Shown here: positions 23,770-36,300 of the stretch, piece after piece
How positions within the stretch are numbered: position 1 is the stretch's first letter
Layout: the number at the start of each line of letters is the position of its first letter
Origin: Closterium sp. NIES-65
Lineage: Eukaryota > Streptophyta > Zygnematophyceae > Desmidiales > Closteriaceae
Assembly (NCBI GenBank): GCA_948144175.1
Contig: CANXME010000802.1
Location: 1-64,000 of the forward strand
Reading direction: 5' to 3'
Length of the DNA stretch: 64,000 bases
Notes under the pieces: model-generated
What the model was told of the DNA's origin: nothing
The model's database searches: none
The model's input: the letters and a program-made list of their open reading frames with translations, nothing else
Translations under genes and position numbers: made by a program

Positions 23770-26185
23770 GTGGGGGTGCTGGGAGCAACTCACCTGGCTG
23801 GTAGGGGTGCTGGGAGCAACTCACCTGGCTGGTGGGGGTGCTGGGAGCAACTCACCTGGCTGGTGGGGGTGCTGGGAGCAACTCGCCTGGCTGGTGGGGA
23901 TGCTATGAGCAACTCACCTGGCTGGTTGGGGTGCTCGGAGCAACTCGCCTAGCTGGTGGGGGTGCTGGGAGCAACTCGCCTGGCTGGTGGGGTGCTGGGA
24001 GCAACTCACCTGGCTGGTAGGGTTGCTGGGAGCAACTCACCTGGCTGGTGGGGGTGCTGGGAGCAACTCACCTGGCTGGTGGGGGTGCTGGGAGCAACGC
24101 AACTTGCTGGTGGGGGTGCTGGGAGCAACTCAACTAGCTGGTGGGGGTGCTGGGAGCAACTCGCCTGGCTGGTGGGGGTGCTGGGAGCAACTCGCCTGGC
24201 TGGTGGGGGTGCTAGGAGCAACTCACCTGGCTGGTGGGGGTGCTGGGAGCAACTCGCCTGGCTGGTGGGGGTGCTGGGAGCAACTCGCCTGGCTGGTGGG
24301 AATGCTGGGAGCAACTCGCCTGGCTGGTGGGGGTGCTGGGAGCAACTCACCTGGCCGGTGAGGGTGCTGGGAGCAACTCACCTGGCTGGTGGGGGAGCTG
24401 GGAGCAACTCACCTGGCTGGTGCGGGTGCTGGGAGCAACTCACCTGGTTGGAGGGGATGCTAGGAGCAACTTGCCTGGCTGGTGGGGTTGCTGGGAACAA
24501 CTCACCTGGCTGGTGGGGGTGCTGGGAGCAACTCACCTGGCTGGTGGGGGTGCTGGGAGCAACTCACCTGGCTGGTGGGGGTGCTGGGAGCAACTCACCT
24601 GGTTGGAGGGGATGCTAGGAGCAACTCGCCTGGCTGGTGGGGTTGCTGGGAACAACTCACCTGGCTGGTGGGGGTGCTGGGAGCAACTCACCTGGCTGGT
24701 GGGGGTGCTGGGAGCAACTCACCTGGCTGGTGGGGGTGCTGGGAGCAACTCACCTGGCTGGTGGGGGTGCTGAGAGCAACTCACCTGGCTGGTGGGGGTG
24801 CTGGGAGCAACTCACCTGGCTGGTGGGGGTGCTGGAAGCAACTCGCCTGGCCGGTGGGGGTGCTGGGAGCAACTCACCTGGCTGGTGGGGGTGCTGGGAG
24901 CAACTCACCTGGCTGGTGGGGGTGGTGGGAGCAACTCACCTGGCTGGTGGGGGTGCTGGGAGCAACTCACCTAGCTCGTGGGGGTGCTGGGAGCAACTCA
25001 CCTGGCTGGTAGGGGTGCTGGGAGCAACTCACCTGGCTGGTGGGGGTGCTGGGAGCAACTCACCTGGCTGGTGGGGGTGCTGGGAGCAACTCGCCTGGCT
25101 GGTGGGGATGCTATGAGCAACTCACCTGGCTGGTTGGGGTGCTCGGAGCAACTCGCCTAGCTGGTGGGGGTGCTGGGAGCAACTCGCCTGGCTGGTGGGG
25201 TGCTGGGAGCAACTCACCTGGCTGGTAGGGTTGCTGGGAGCAACTCACCTGGCTGGTGGGGGTGCTGGGAGCAACTCACCTGGCTGGTGGGGGTGCTGGG
25301 AGCAACGCAACTTGCTGGTGGGGGTGCAGGGAGCAACTCAACTAGCTGGTGGGGGTGCTGGGAGCAACTCGCCTGGCTGGTGGGGGTGCTGGGAGCAACT
25401 CGCCTGGCTGGTGGGGGTGCTAGGAGCAACTCACCTGGCTGGTGGGGGTGCTGGGAGCAACTCGCCTGGCTGGTGGGGGTGCTGGGAGCAACTCGCCTGG
25501 CTGGTGGGAATGCTGGGAGCAACTCGCCTGGCTGGTGGGGGTGCTGGGAGCAACTCACCTGGCCGGTGAGGGTGCTGGGAGCAACTCACCTGGCTGGTGG
25601 GGGAGCTGGGAGCAACTCACCTGGCTGGTGCGGGTGCTGGGAGCAACTCACCTGGTTGGAGGGGATGCAAGGAGCAACTTGCCTGGCTGGTGGGGTTGCT
25701 GGGAACAACACACCTGGCTGGTGGGGGTGCTGGGAGCAACTCACCTGGCTGGTGGGGGTGCTGGGAGCAACTCACCTGGCTGGTGGGGGTGCTGGGAGCA
25801 ACTCACCTGGTTGGAGGGGATGCTAGGAGCAACTCGCCTGGCTGGTGGGGTTGCTGGGAACAACTCACCTGGCTGGTGGGGGTGCTGGGAGCAACTCACC
25901 TGGCTGGTGGGGGTGCTGGGAGCAACTCACCTGGCTGGTGGGGGTGCTGGGAGCAACTCACCTGGCTGGTGGGGGTGCTGAGAGCAACTCACCTGGCTGG
26001 TGGGGGTGCTGGGAGCAACTCACCTGGCTGGTGGGGGTGCTGGAAGCAACTCGCCTGGCCGGTGGGGGTGCTGGGAGCAACTCACCTGGCTGGTGGGGGT
26101 GCTGGGAGCAACTCAACTGGCTGGTGGGGGTGCTGGGAGCAACTCACCTAGCTGGTGGGGGTGCTGGGAGCAACTCACCTGGCTG
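23770..26185. repeat. 1,208-bp higher-order repeat, two copies
   Basis: Landmark variants recur at +1,208 bp (39 units minus 1 bp). Matching starts are 23770 and 24978, 24234 and 25442, and 24637 and 25845. The one-base deficit comes from a unit with four G instead of five in each copy. Confidence 0.85.
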
Positions 26186-27550
26186 GTAGGGGTGCTGGGA
26201 GCAACTCACCTGGCTGGTGGGGGTGCTGGGAGCAACTCACCTGGCTGGTGGGGGTGCTGGGAGCAACTCGCCTGGCTGGTCTGGGTGATGGGAGCAACTC
26301 GCCTGGCTGGTGGGGGTGCTGGGAGCAACTCGCCTGGCTAGTGGGGGTGCTGGGAGCAACTCGCCTGGCTGGTGGGGGTGCTGGGAGCAACTCGCCTGGC
26401 TGGTGGGGGTGCTGGGAGCAACTCGCCTGGCTGGTGGGGATGCTTTAAGCAACTCACCTAGCTGGTTGGGGTGCTGGGAGCAACTCACCTGGCAGGTAGG
26501 GTTGCTGGGAGCAACTCACCTGGCTGGTGGGGGTGCTGGGAGCAACTCACCTGGCTGGTGGGGGTGCTGGGAGCAACTCACCTGGCTGGTGGGGGTGCTG
26601 GGAGCAATTCACCTGGCTGGTGGGGGTGCCGGGAGCAACTCACCTGGCTGATGGGGGTGCTGGGAGCAACTCGCCTGGCTGGTGGGTTTGCTGGGAGAAA
26701 CTCGCCTGGCTGGTGGGGGTGCTGGGAGCAACTTATCTGGCTGGTGGGGATGCTAGGAGCAACTCACCTGGCTAGTGGGGATGCTGGGAGCAACTCGCCA
26801 GGCTGGTGGGGGTGCCGGGAGCAACTCTCCTGGCTGGTGGGGGTGCTTGAAGCAACTCGCCTGGCTGGTGGGGGTGCTGGGAGCAACTCGCCTGGCCGGT
26901 GGGGGTGCTGGGAGCAACTCACCTGGCCGGCGGGGGTGCTGGGAGCAACTCACCTGGCCGGTGGGGGTGCTGGGAGCAACTCACCTGGCTGGTGGGGGTG
27001 CTGAGAGCAACTCACCTGGCTGGTGGGGGTGCTGGGAGCAACTCACCTGGCTGGTGGGGGTGCTGGAAGCAACTCGCCTGGCCGTTGGGGGTGCTGGGAG
27101 CAACTCACCTGGCTGGTGGGGGTGCTGGGAGCAACTCACCTGGCTGGTGGGGGTGCTGGGAGCAACTCACCTAGCTGGTGGGGGTGCTGGGAGCAACTCA
27201 CCTGGCTGGTAGGGGTGCTGGGAGCAACTCACCTGGCTGGTGGGGATGCTGGGAGCAACTCACCTGGCTGGTGGGGGTGCTGGGAGCAACTCGCCTGGCT
27301 GGTCTGGGTGCTGGGAGCAACTCGCCTTGCTGGTGGGGGTGCTGGGAGCAACTCGCCTGGCTAGTGGGGGTGCTGGGAGCAACTCGCCTGGCTGGTGGGG
27401 GTGCTGGGAGCAACTCGCCTGGCTGGTGGGGGTGCTTGGAGCAACTCGCCTGGCTGGTGGGGATGCTATGAGCAACTCACCTGGCTGGTTGGGGTGCTGG
27501 GAGCAACTCACCTGGCTGGTAGGGTTGCTGGGAGCAACTCACCTGGCTGG
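26155..27550. repeat. 1,023-bp higher-order repeat in the 31-bp array
   Basis: Variant units recur at +1,023 bp (33 units): 26155 with 27178, 26237 with 27260, and 26527 with 27550. This block follows the 1,208-bp pair directly. The end given is the last landmark checked, not the true edge. Confidence 0.75.
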
Positions 27551-28076
27551 TGGGGGTGCTGGGAGCAACTCACCTGGCTGGTGGGGGTGCTGGGAGCAAC
27601 TCACCTGGCTGGTGGGGGTGCTGGGAGCAATTCACCTGGCTGGTGGGGGTGCCGGGAGCAACTCACCTGGCTGATGGGGGTGCTGGGAGCAACTCGCCTG
27701 GCTGGTGGGTTTGCTGGGAGAAACTCGCCTGGCTGGTGGGGGTGCTGGGAGCAACTTATCTGGCTGATGGGGATGCTAGGAGCAACTCACCTGGCTGGTG
27801 GGGATGCTCGGAGCAACTTGCCTGCCTGGTGGGGGTGCCGGGAGCAACTCTCCTGGCTGGTGGGGGTGCTTGGAGCAACTCGCCTGGCTGGTGGGGGTGC
27901 TGGGAGCAACTCGCCTGGCCGGTGGGGGTGCTGGGAGCAACTCACCTGGCCGGTGGGGGTGCTGGGAGCAACTCACCTGGCCGGTGGGGGTGCTGGGAGC
28001 AACTCACCTGGCTGGTGGGGGTGCTGGGAGCAACTCGCCAGGCTGGTGGGGGTGCTGGGAGCAACTCACCTAGCTG

Positions 28077-30343
28077 GTGGGGGTGCTGGGAGCAACTCAC
28101 CTGGCTGGTAGGGGTGCTGGGAGCAACTCACCTGGCTGGTGGGGGTGCTGGGAGCAACTCACCTGGCTGGTGGGGGTGCTGGGAGCAACTCGCCTGGCTG
28201 GTCTGGGTGCTGGGAGCAACTCGCCTGGCTGGTGGGGGTGCTGGGAGCAACTCGCGTGGCTAGTGGGGGTGCTGGGAGCAACTCGCCTGGCTGGTGGGGG
28301 TGATGGGAGCAACTCACCTGGCTGGTGGGGGTGCTGGGAGCAACTCGCCTGGCTGGTGGCAGTGCTGGGAGCAACTCGCCTGGCTGGTGGGGATGCTAGG
28401 AGCAACTCACCTGGCTGGTGGGGGTGCTGGGAGCAACTCACCTGGCTGGTGGGGGTGCTGGGAGCAACTCGCCTGGCTGGTGGGGGTGCTGGGAGCAACT
28501 CGCCTGGCTGGTGGGGGTGCTGGGAGCAACTCGCCTGGCTGGTGGGGGTGCTGGGAGCAACTCGCCAGGCTGGTGGGGGTGCTGGGAGGAACTCGCCTGG
28601 CTGGTGGGGGTGCTGGGAGCAACTCGCCTGGCTGGTGGGGGTGCTGGGAGCAATTCGCCTGGCTGGTGGGGGTGCTGGGAGCAACTCGCCTGGCTGGTGG
28701 GGGTGCTGGGAGCAACTCACCTGGCTGGTGGGGGTGCTGGGAGAAACTCAACTGGCTGGTGGGGATGCTGGGAGCAACTCAACTGGCTCGTGGGGGTGCT
28801 GGGAGCAACTCGCCTGGCTGGTGGGGGTGCTGGGAGCAACTCACCTAGCTGGTGGGGGTGCTGGGAGCAACTCACCTGGCTGGTAGGGGTGCTGGGAGCA
28901 ACTCACCTGGCTGGTGGGGGTGCTGGGAGCAACTCACCTGGCTGGTGGGGGTGCTGGGAGCAACTCGCCTGGCTGGTCTGGGTGCTGGGAGCAACTCGCC
29001 TGGCTGGTGGGGGTGCTGGGAGCAACTCGCGTGGCTAGTGGGGGTGCTGGGAGCAACTCGCCTGGCTGGTGGGGGTGATGGGAGCAACTCACCTGGCTGG
29101 TGGGGGTGCTGGGAGCAACTCGCCTGGCTGGTGGCAGTGCTGGGAGCAACTCGCCTGGCTGGTGGGGATGCTAGGAGCAACTCACCTGGCTGGTGGGGGT
29201 GCTAGGAGCAACTCACCTGGCTGGTGGGGGTGCTGGGAGCAACTCGCCTGGCTGGTGGGGGTGCTGGGAGCAACTCGCCTGGCTGGTGGGGGTGCTGGGA
29301 GCAACTCGCCTGGCTGGTGGGGGTGCTGGGAGCAACTCGCCAGGCTGGTGGGGGTGCTGGGAGGAACTCGCCTGGCTGGTGGGGGTGCTGGGAGCAACTC
29401 GCCTGGCTGGTGGGGGTGCTGGGAGCAACTCGCCTGGCTGGTGGGGGTGCTGGGAGCAACTCGCCTGGCTGGTGGGGGTGCTGGGAGCAACTCACCTGGC
29501 TGGTGGGGGTGCTGGGAGAAACTCAACTGGCTGGTGGGGATGCTGGGAGCAACTCAACTGGCTCGTGGGGGTGCTGGGAGCAACTCGCCTGGCTGGTGGG
29601 GGTGCTGGGAGCAACTCACCTAGCTGGTGGGGGTGCTGGGAGCAACTCACCTGGCTGGTAGGGGTGCTGGGAGCAACTCACCTGGCTGGTGGGGGTGCTG
29701 GGAGCAACTCACCTGGCTGGTGGGGGTGCTGGGAGCAACTCGCCTGGCTGGTCTGGGTGCTGGGAGCAACTCGCCTGGCTGGTGGGGGTGCTGGGAGCAA
29801 CTCGCGTGGCTAGTGGGGGTGCTGGGAGCAACTCGCCTGGCTGGTGGGGGTGATGGGAGCAACTCACCTGGCTGGTGGGGGTGCTGGGAGCAACTCGCCT
29901 GGCTGGTGGCAGTGCTGGGAGCAACTCGCCTGGCTGGTGGGGATGCTAGGAGCAACTCACCTGGCTGGTGGGGGTGCTGGGAGCAACTCACCTGGCTGGT
30001 GGGGGTGCTGGGAGCAACTCGCCTGGCTGGTGGGGGTGCTGGGAGCAACTCGCCTGGCTGGTGGGGGTGCTGGGAGCAACTCGCCTGGCTGGTGGGGGTG
30101 CTGGGAGCAACTCGCCAGGCTGGTGGGGGTGCTGGGAGGAACTCGCCTGGCTGGTGGGGGTGCTGGGAGCAACTCGCCTGGCTGGTGGGGGTGCTGGGAG
30201 CAACTCGCCTGGCTGGTGGGGGTGCTGGGAGCAACTCGCCTGGCTGGTGGGGGTGCTGGGAGCAACTCACCTGGCTGGTGGGGGTGCTGGGAGCAACTCG
30301 CCTGGCTGGCGGGGGTGCTGGGAGCAACTCGCCTGGCTGGTAG
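28077..30343. repeat. 775-bp higher-order repeat, three copies
   Basis: Landmarks recur exactly 775 bp apart (25 units): 28077, 28852 and 29627 on the + strand, and 28159, 28934 and 29709 for a second set. The copies look nearly identical, so this block is among the most recently amplified parts of the array. Confidence 0.88.
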
Positions 30344-33300
30344 GGGTGCTGGGAGCAACTCGCCTGGCTGGTGGGGGTGCTGGGAGCAACTCGCCAGGCT
30401 GGTGGGGGTGCTGGGAGGAACTCGCCTGGCTGGTGGGGGTGCTGGGAGCAACTCGCCTGGCTGGTGGGGGTGCTGGGAGCAACTCGCCTGGCTGGTGGGG
30501 GTGCTGGGAGCAACTCGCCTGGCTGGTGGGGGTGCTGGGAGCAACTCGCCAGGCTGGTGGGGGTGCTGGGAGGAACTCGCCTAGCTGGTGGGGGTGCTGG
30601 GAGCAACTCGCCTGGCTGGTGGGGGTGCTGGGAGCAACTGGCCTGGCTGGTGGGGGTGCTGGGAGCAACTCGCCTGGCTGGTGGGGGTGCTGGAAGCAAC
30701 TCGCCTGTCTGGTGGGGGTGCTGGGAGCAACTCGCCTGGCTGGTGGGGGTGCTGGGAGCAACTCGCCTGGCTGGTGGGGGTGCTGGGAGCAACTGGCCTG
30801 GCTGGTGGGGGTGCCGGGAGCAACTCTCCTGGCTGGTGGGGGTGTTGGGAGCAACTCACCTGGCTGGTGGGGGTGCTGGGAGCAACTCACCTGGCTGGTG
30901 GGGGTGCTGGGAGCAACTCACCTGGCTGGTGGGGGTGTTGGGAGCAACTCACCTGGCTGGTGGGGGTGCTGGGAGCAACTCACCTGGCTGGTGGGGGTGC
31001 AAGGAGCAACTCACCCAGCTGGTGGGGGTGTTGGGAGCAACTCACCTGGCTAGTGGGGGTGCTGGGAGCAACTCACCTGGCTGGTGGGGGTGCAAGGAGC
31101 AACTCACCTGGCTGGTGGGGTTGTTGGGAGCAACTTACCTGGCTAGTGGGGGTGCTGGGAGCAACTCACCTGGCTGGTGGGGATGCTGGGAGCAACTCAC
31201 CTTGCTGGTGGGGGTGCTGGGAGCAACTCACCTGGCTGGTGGGGGTGCTGCGAGCAACTCACCTGGCTGGTGGGGGTGCTGGGAGCAACTCACCTGGCTG
31301 GTGGGGGTGCTGGGAGCAACTCACCTGGCTGGTGGGGGTGCTGGGAGCAACTCACCTGGCTGGTGGGGGTGCTGGGAGCAACTCAACTGGCTAGTGGGGG
31401 TGCTGGGAGCAACTCAACTGGCTCGTGGGGTTACTAGGAGCAACTCGCCTGGCTGGTGGGGGTGCTGGGAGCAACTCGCCTGGCTGGTGGGGGTGCTGGG
31501 AGCAACTCGCCTGGCTGGTGGGGGTGCTGGGAGCAACTCACCTGGCTGGTGGGGGTGCTGGGAGCAACTCACCTGGCTGGTGGGGGTGCTGGGAGCAACT
31601 CACCTGGCTGGTTGGGGTGCCGGGAGCAACTCGCCTGGCTGGTGGGGGTGCTGGGAGCAACTCACCTGGCTGGTGGGGGTGCTGGGAGCAACTCACCTGG
31701 CTGGTGGGGGTGCTAGGAGCAACTCAACTGGCTGGTGGGGGTGCTGGGAGCAACTCGCCTGGCTGGTGGGGGTGCTGGGAGTGGTGGGGGTGCTGGGAGC
31801 AACTCACTTGGTTGATGGGGGTGCTGGGAGCAACTCACCTGGCTGGTGGGGGTGCTGGGAGCAACTCAACTGGCTGGCTAGGGTGCTGGAAGCAACTCAA
31901 CTGGCTGGTGGGGGTGCTGAGAGCAACTCGCCTGGCTGGTGGGGGTGCTGAGAGCAACTCACCTGGCTGGTGGGGGTGCTCCGAGCAACTCGCCTGGCTG
32001 GTGGGGGTGCTGGGAGCAACTCAACTGGCTGGTGGGGGTGCTGGGAGCAACTCACCTGGCTGGTGGGGGTGCTCGGAGCAACTCGCCTGGCTGGTGGGGG
32101 TGCTGGGAGCAACTCACCTGGCTGGTGGGGGTGCTGAGAGCAACTCACCTGGCTGGTGGGGGTGCTGGGAGCAACTCACCTGGCTGGTGGGGTGCTGGGA
32201 GCAACTCACCTGGCTGGTGGGGTGCTGGGAGCAACTCACCTGGCTGGTGGCGGTGCTGGGAGCAACTCACCTGGCCGGTGGGGGTGCTGGGAGCAACTCA
32301 CCTTGCCGGTGGGGATGCTAGGAGCAACTCACCTGGCTGGTGGGGGTGCTGGGAGCAACTCACCTGGCTGGTGGGGGTGCTTGGAGCAACTCGCCTGGCT
32401 GGTGGGGGTGGTGGGAGCTACTCACCTTGCCGGTGGGGATGCTAGGAGCAACTCGCCTGGCCGGTGGGGGTGCTGGGAGCAACTCGCCTGGCCGGTGGGG
32501 GTGCTTGGAACAACTCGCCTGGCTGGTGGGGGTGCTGGGAGCAACTCGCATGGCTGGTGGGGGTGCTGGGAGCAACTCGCCTGGCTGGTGGGGGTGCTGG
32601 GAGCAACTCGCCTGGCGGGTGCGGGTGCTGGGAGCAACTCGCTTGGCTGGTGGGGGTGCTGAGAGCAACTCGCCTGGCTGGTGGGAATGCTAGGAGCAAC
32701 TCACCTGGCTGGTGGGGGTGCTGGGAGCAACTCACCTGGCTGGTGGGGGTGCTTGGAGCAACTCGCCTGGCTGGTGGGGGTGCTGGGAGCAACTCACCTT
32801 GCCGGTGGGGATGCTAGGAGCAACTCGCCTGGCCGGTGGGGGTGCTGGGAGCAACTCGCCTGGCCGGTGGGGGTGCTTGGAACAACTCGCCTGGCTGGTG
32901 GGGGTGCTGGGAGCAACTCGCATGGCTGGTGGGGGTGCTGGGAGCAACTCGCCTGGCTGGTGGGGGTGCTGGGAGCAACTCGCCTGGCGGGTGCGGGTGC
33001 TGGGAGCAACTCGTCTGGCTGGTGGGGGTGCTGGGAGCAACTCGCCTGGCTGGTGGGGGTGCTGGGAGCAACTCGACTGGCTGGTGGGGGTGCTGGGAGC
33101 AACTCAACTGGCTGGTGGGGGTGCTGGGAGCAACTCGCCTGGCGGGTGCGGGTGCTGGGAGCAACTCGTCTGGCTGGTGGGGGTGCTGGGAGCAACTCAA
33201 CTGGCTGGTGGGGGTGCTGGGAGCAACTCGCCTGGCTGGTGGGAGTGCTGGGAGCAACTCACCTGGCTGGTGGGGGTGCTGGGAGCAACTCACCTGGCTG

Positions 33301-36300
33301 GTGGGGGTGCTGGGAGCAACTCAACTGGCTGGTGGGGGTTCTGGGAGCAACTCGCCTGGCTGGTGGGGGCGCTGGGAGCAACTCGCCTGGCTGGTGGGAG
33401 TGCTGGGAGCAACTCACCTGGCTGGTGGGGGTGCTGAGAGCAACTCACCTGGCAGGTGGGGGTGCTGGGAGCAACTCAACTGGCTGGTGGGGGTGCTGGG
33501 AGCAACTCAACTGGCTGGTGGGGGTGCTGGGAGCAACTCGCCTGGCTGGTGGGGGTGCTGGGAGCAACTCGCCAGTCTGGTGGGGGTGTTGGGAGCAACT
33601 CGCCTGGCTGGTGGGAGTGCTGGGAGCAACTCACCTGGCTGGTGGGGGTGCTGGGAGCAACTCACTTGGCTGATGGGGGTGCTGGGAGCAACTCACCTGG
33701 CTGGTGGGGGTGCTGGGAGCAACTCACCTGGCTGGTGGGGGTGCTCGGAGCAACTCGCCTGGCTGGTGGGGGTGCTGGGAGCAACTCAACTGGCTGGTGG
33801 GGGTGCTGGGAGCAACTCAACTGGCTGGTGGGGGTGCTGGGAGCAACTCGCCTGGCTGGTGGGGATGCTAGGAGCAACTCACCCGGCTGGTGGGGGTGCT
33901 GAGAGCAACTCACATGGCTGGTGGGGGTGCTCGGAGCAACTCGCCTGGCTGGTGGGGGTGCTTGGAGCAACTCGCCTGGCTGGTGGGAATGCTCGGAGCA
34001 ACTCACCTGGCTGGTGGGGGTGCTGGGAGCAACTCGCCTGGCTTGTGGGGATGCTAGGAGCAACTCACCCGGCTGGTGGGGGTGCTGAGAGCAACTCACC
34101 TGGCAGGTGGGGGTGCTCGGAGCAACTCGCCTGGCTGGTGGGGGTGCTGGGAGCAACTCGCCTGGCTGGTGGGAATGCTAGGAGCAACTCACCTGGCTGG
34201 TGGGAGTGCTGGGAGCAACTCACATGGCCGGTGGGGGTGCTGGGAGCAACTCGCCTGGCTGGTGTGGGTGCTGGGAGCAACTCACCTGGCTGGTGGGGGT
34301 GCTGGGAGCAACTCACCTTGCCGGTGGGGATGCTAGGAGCAACTCGCCTGGCTGGTGGGGGTGCTGGGAGCAACTCGCGTGGCTGGTGGGGGTGCTGGGA
34401 GCAACTCAAATGGCAGGTGGGGGTGCTGGGAGCAACTCGCCTGGCTGGTGGAGGTGCTGGGAGCAACTCGCCTGGCGGGTGCGGGTGCTGGGAGCAACTC
34501 GTCTGGCTGGTGGGGGTGCTGGGAGCAACTCGCCTGGCTGGTGGGGGTGCTGGGAGCAACTCGACTGGCTGGTGGGGGTGCTGGGAGCAACTCAACTGCC
34601 TGGTGGGGGTGCTGGGAGCAACTCGCCTGGCTGGTGGGGGTGCTGGGAGCAACTCAACTGGCTGGTGGGGGCGCTGGGAGCAACTCGTCTGGCTGGTGGG
34701 AGTGCTGGGAGCAACTCGCCTGGCTGGTGGGGGTGCTGGGAGCGACTTGCCTGGCTGGTGGGGGCGCTGGGAGCAACTCGTCTGGCTGGTGGGGGTGCTG
34801 GGAGCAACTCACCTGGCTGGTGGGGGTGCTGGGAGCAACTCGCCTGGCTGGTGGGGGTGCTGGGAGCAACTCACCTGGCTGGTGGGGGTGCTGGGAGCAA
34901 CTCACCTGGCTGGTGGGAGTGCTGGGAGCAACTCACCTGGCTGGTGGGGGTGCTGGGAGCAACTCACCTGGCTGGTGGGGGTGCTGGGAGCAACTCAACT
35001 GGCTGGTGGGGGTGCTGGGAGCAACTCGCCTCGCTGGTGGGGGTGCTGGGAGCAACTCGCCTGTCTGGTGGGGGTGTTGGGAGCAACTCGACTGGCTGGT
35101 GGGAGTGCTGGGAGCAACTCAACTGGCTGGTGGGGGTGCTGGGAGCAACTCACCTGCCTGGTGGGGGTGCTGGGAGCAACTCACTTGGCTGATGGGGGTG
35201 CTGGGAGCAACTCACCTGGCTGGTGGGGGTGCTGGGAGCAACTCACCTGGCTGGTGGGGGTGCTGGGAGCAACTCGCCTGGCTGTTGGGGATGCTAGGAG
35301 CAACTCACCCGGCTGGTGGGGGTGCGGAGAGCAACTCACCTGGCTGGTGCGGGTGCTCGGAGCAACTCGCCTGGCTGGTGGGGGTGCTGGGAGCAACTCG
35401 CCTGGCTGGTGGGAATGCTTGGAGCAACTCGCCTGGCTGGTGGGGGTGCTGGGAGCAACTCACCTGGCTGGTGGGGGTGCTGGGAGCAACTCACCTGGCT
35501 GGTGGGGGTGCTGAGAGCAACTCACCTGGCTGGTGGGGGTGCTGGGAGCAACTCACATGGCCGGTGGGGGTGCTGGGAGCAACTCGCCTGGCTGGTGGGG
35601 GTGCTGGGAGCAACTCGCCTGGCCGGTGGGGGTGCTTGGAACAACTCGCCTGGCTGGTGGGGGTGCTGGGAGCAACTCGCCTGGCTGGTGGGGGTGCTGG
35701 GAGCAACTCGCCTGGCCGGTGGGGATGCTTGGAACAACTCGCCTGGCTGGTGGGGGTGCTGGGAGCAACTCGCCTGGCTGGTGGGGGTGCTTGGAGCAAC
35801 TCGCCTGGCTGGTGCGGGTGCTGGGAGCAACTTGCATGGCTGGTGGGGGTGCTGGGAGCAACTCGCAGGGCTGGTGGGGGTGCTGGGAGCAACTCGCCTG
35901 GCGGGTGCGGGTGCTGGGAGCAACTCGTCTGGCTGGTGGTGGTGCTGGGAGCAACTCACCTGGCTGGTGGGGGTGCTGGGAGCAACTCGACTCGCTGGTG
36001 GGGGTGCTGGAAGCAACTCAACTGGCTGGTGGGGGTGCTGGGAGCAACTCAACTGGCTGGTGGGGGTGCTGGGAGCAACTCGCGTGGCTGGTGGGAGTGC
36101 TGGGAGCAACTCACCTGGCTGGTGGGGGTGCTGGGAGCAACTCGCCTGGCTGGTGGGGGCGCTGGGAGCAACTCGCCTGGCTGGTGGGAGTGCTGGGAGC
36201 AACTCACCTGGCTGGTGGGGGTGCTGAGAGCAACTCACCTGGCTGGTGGGGGTGCTGGGAGCAACTCGCCTGGCTGGTGGGGGTGCTGGGAGCAACTCAA

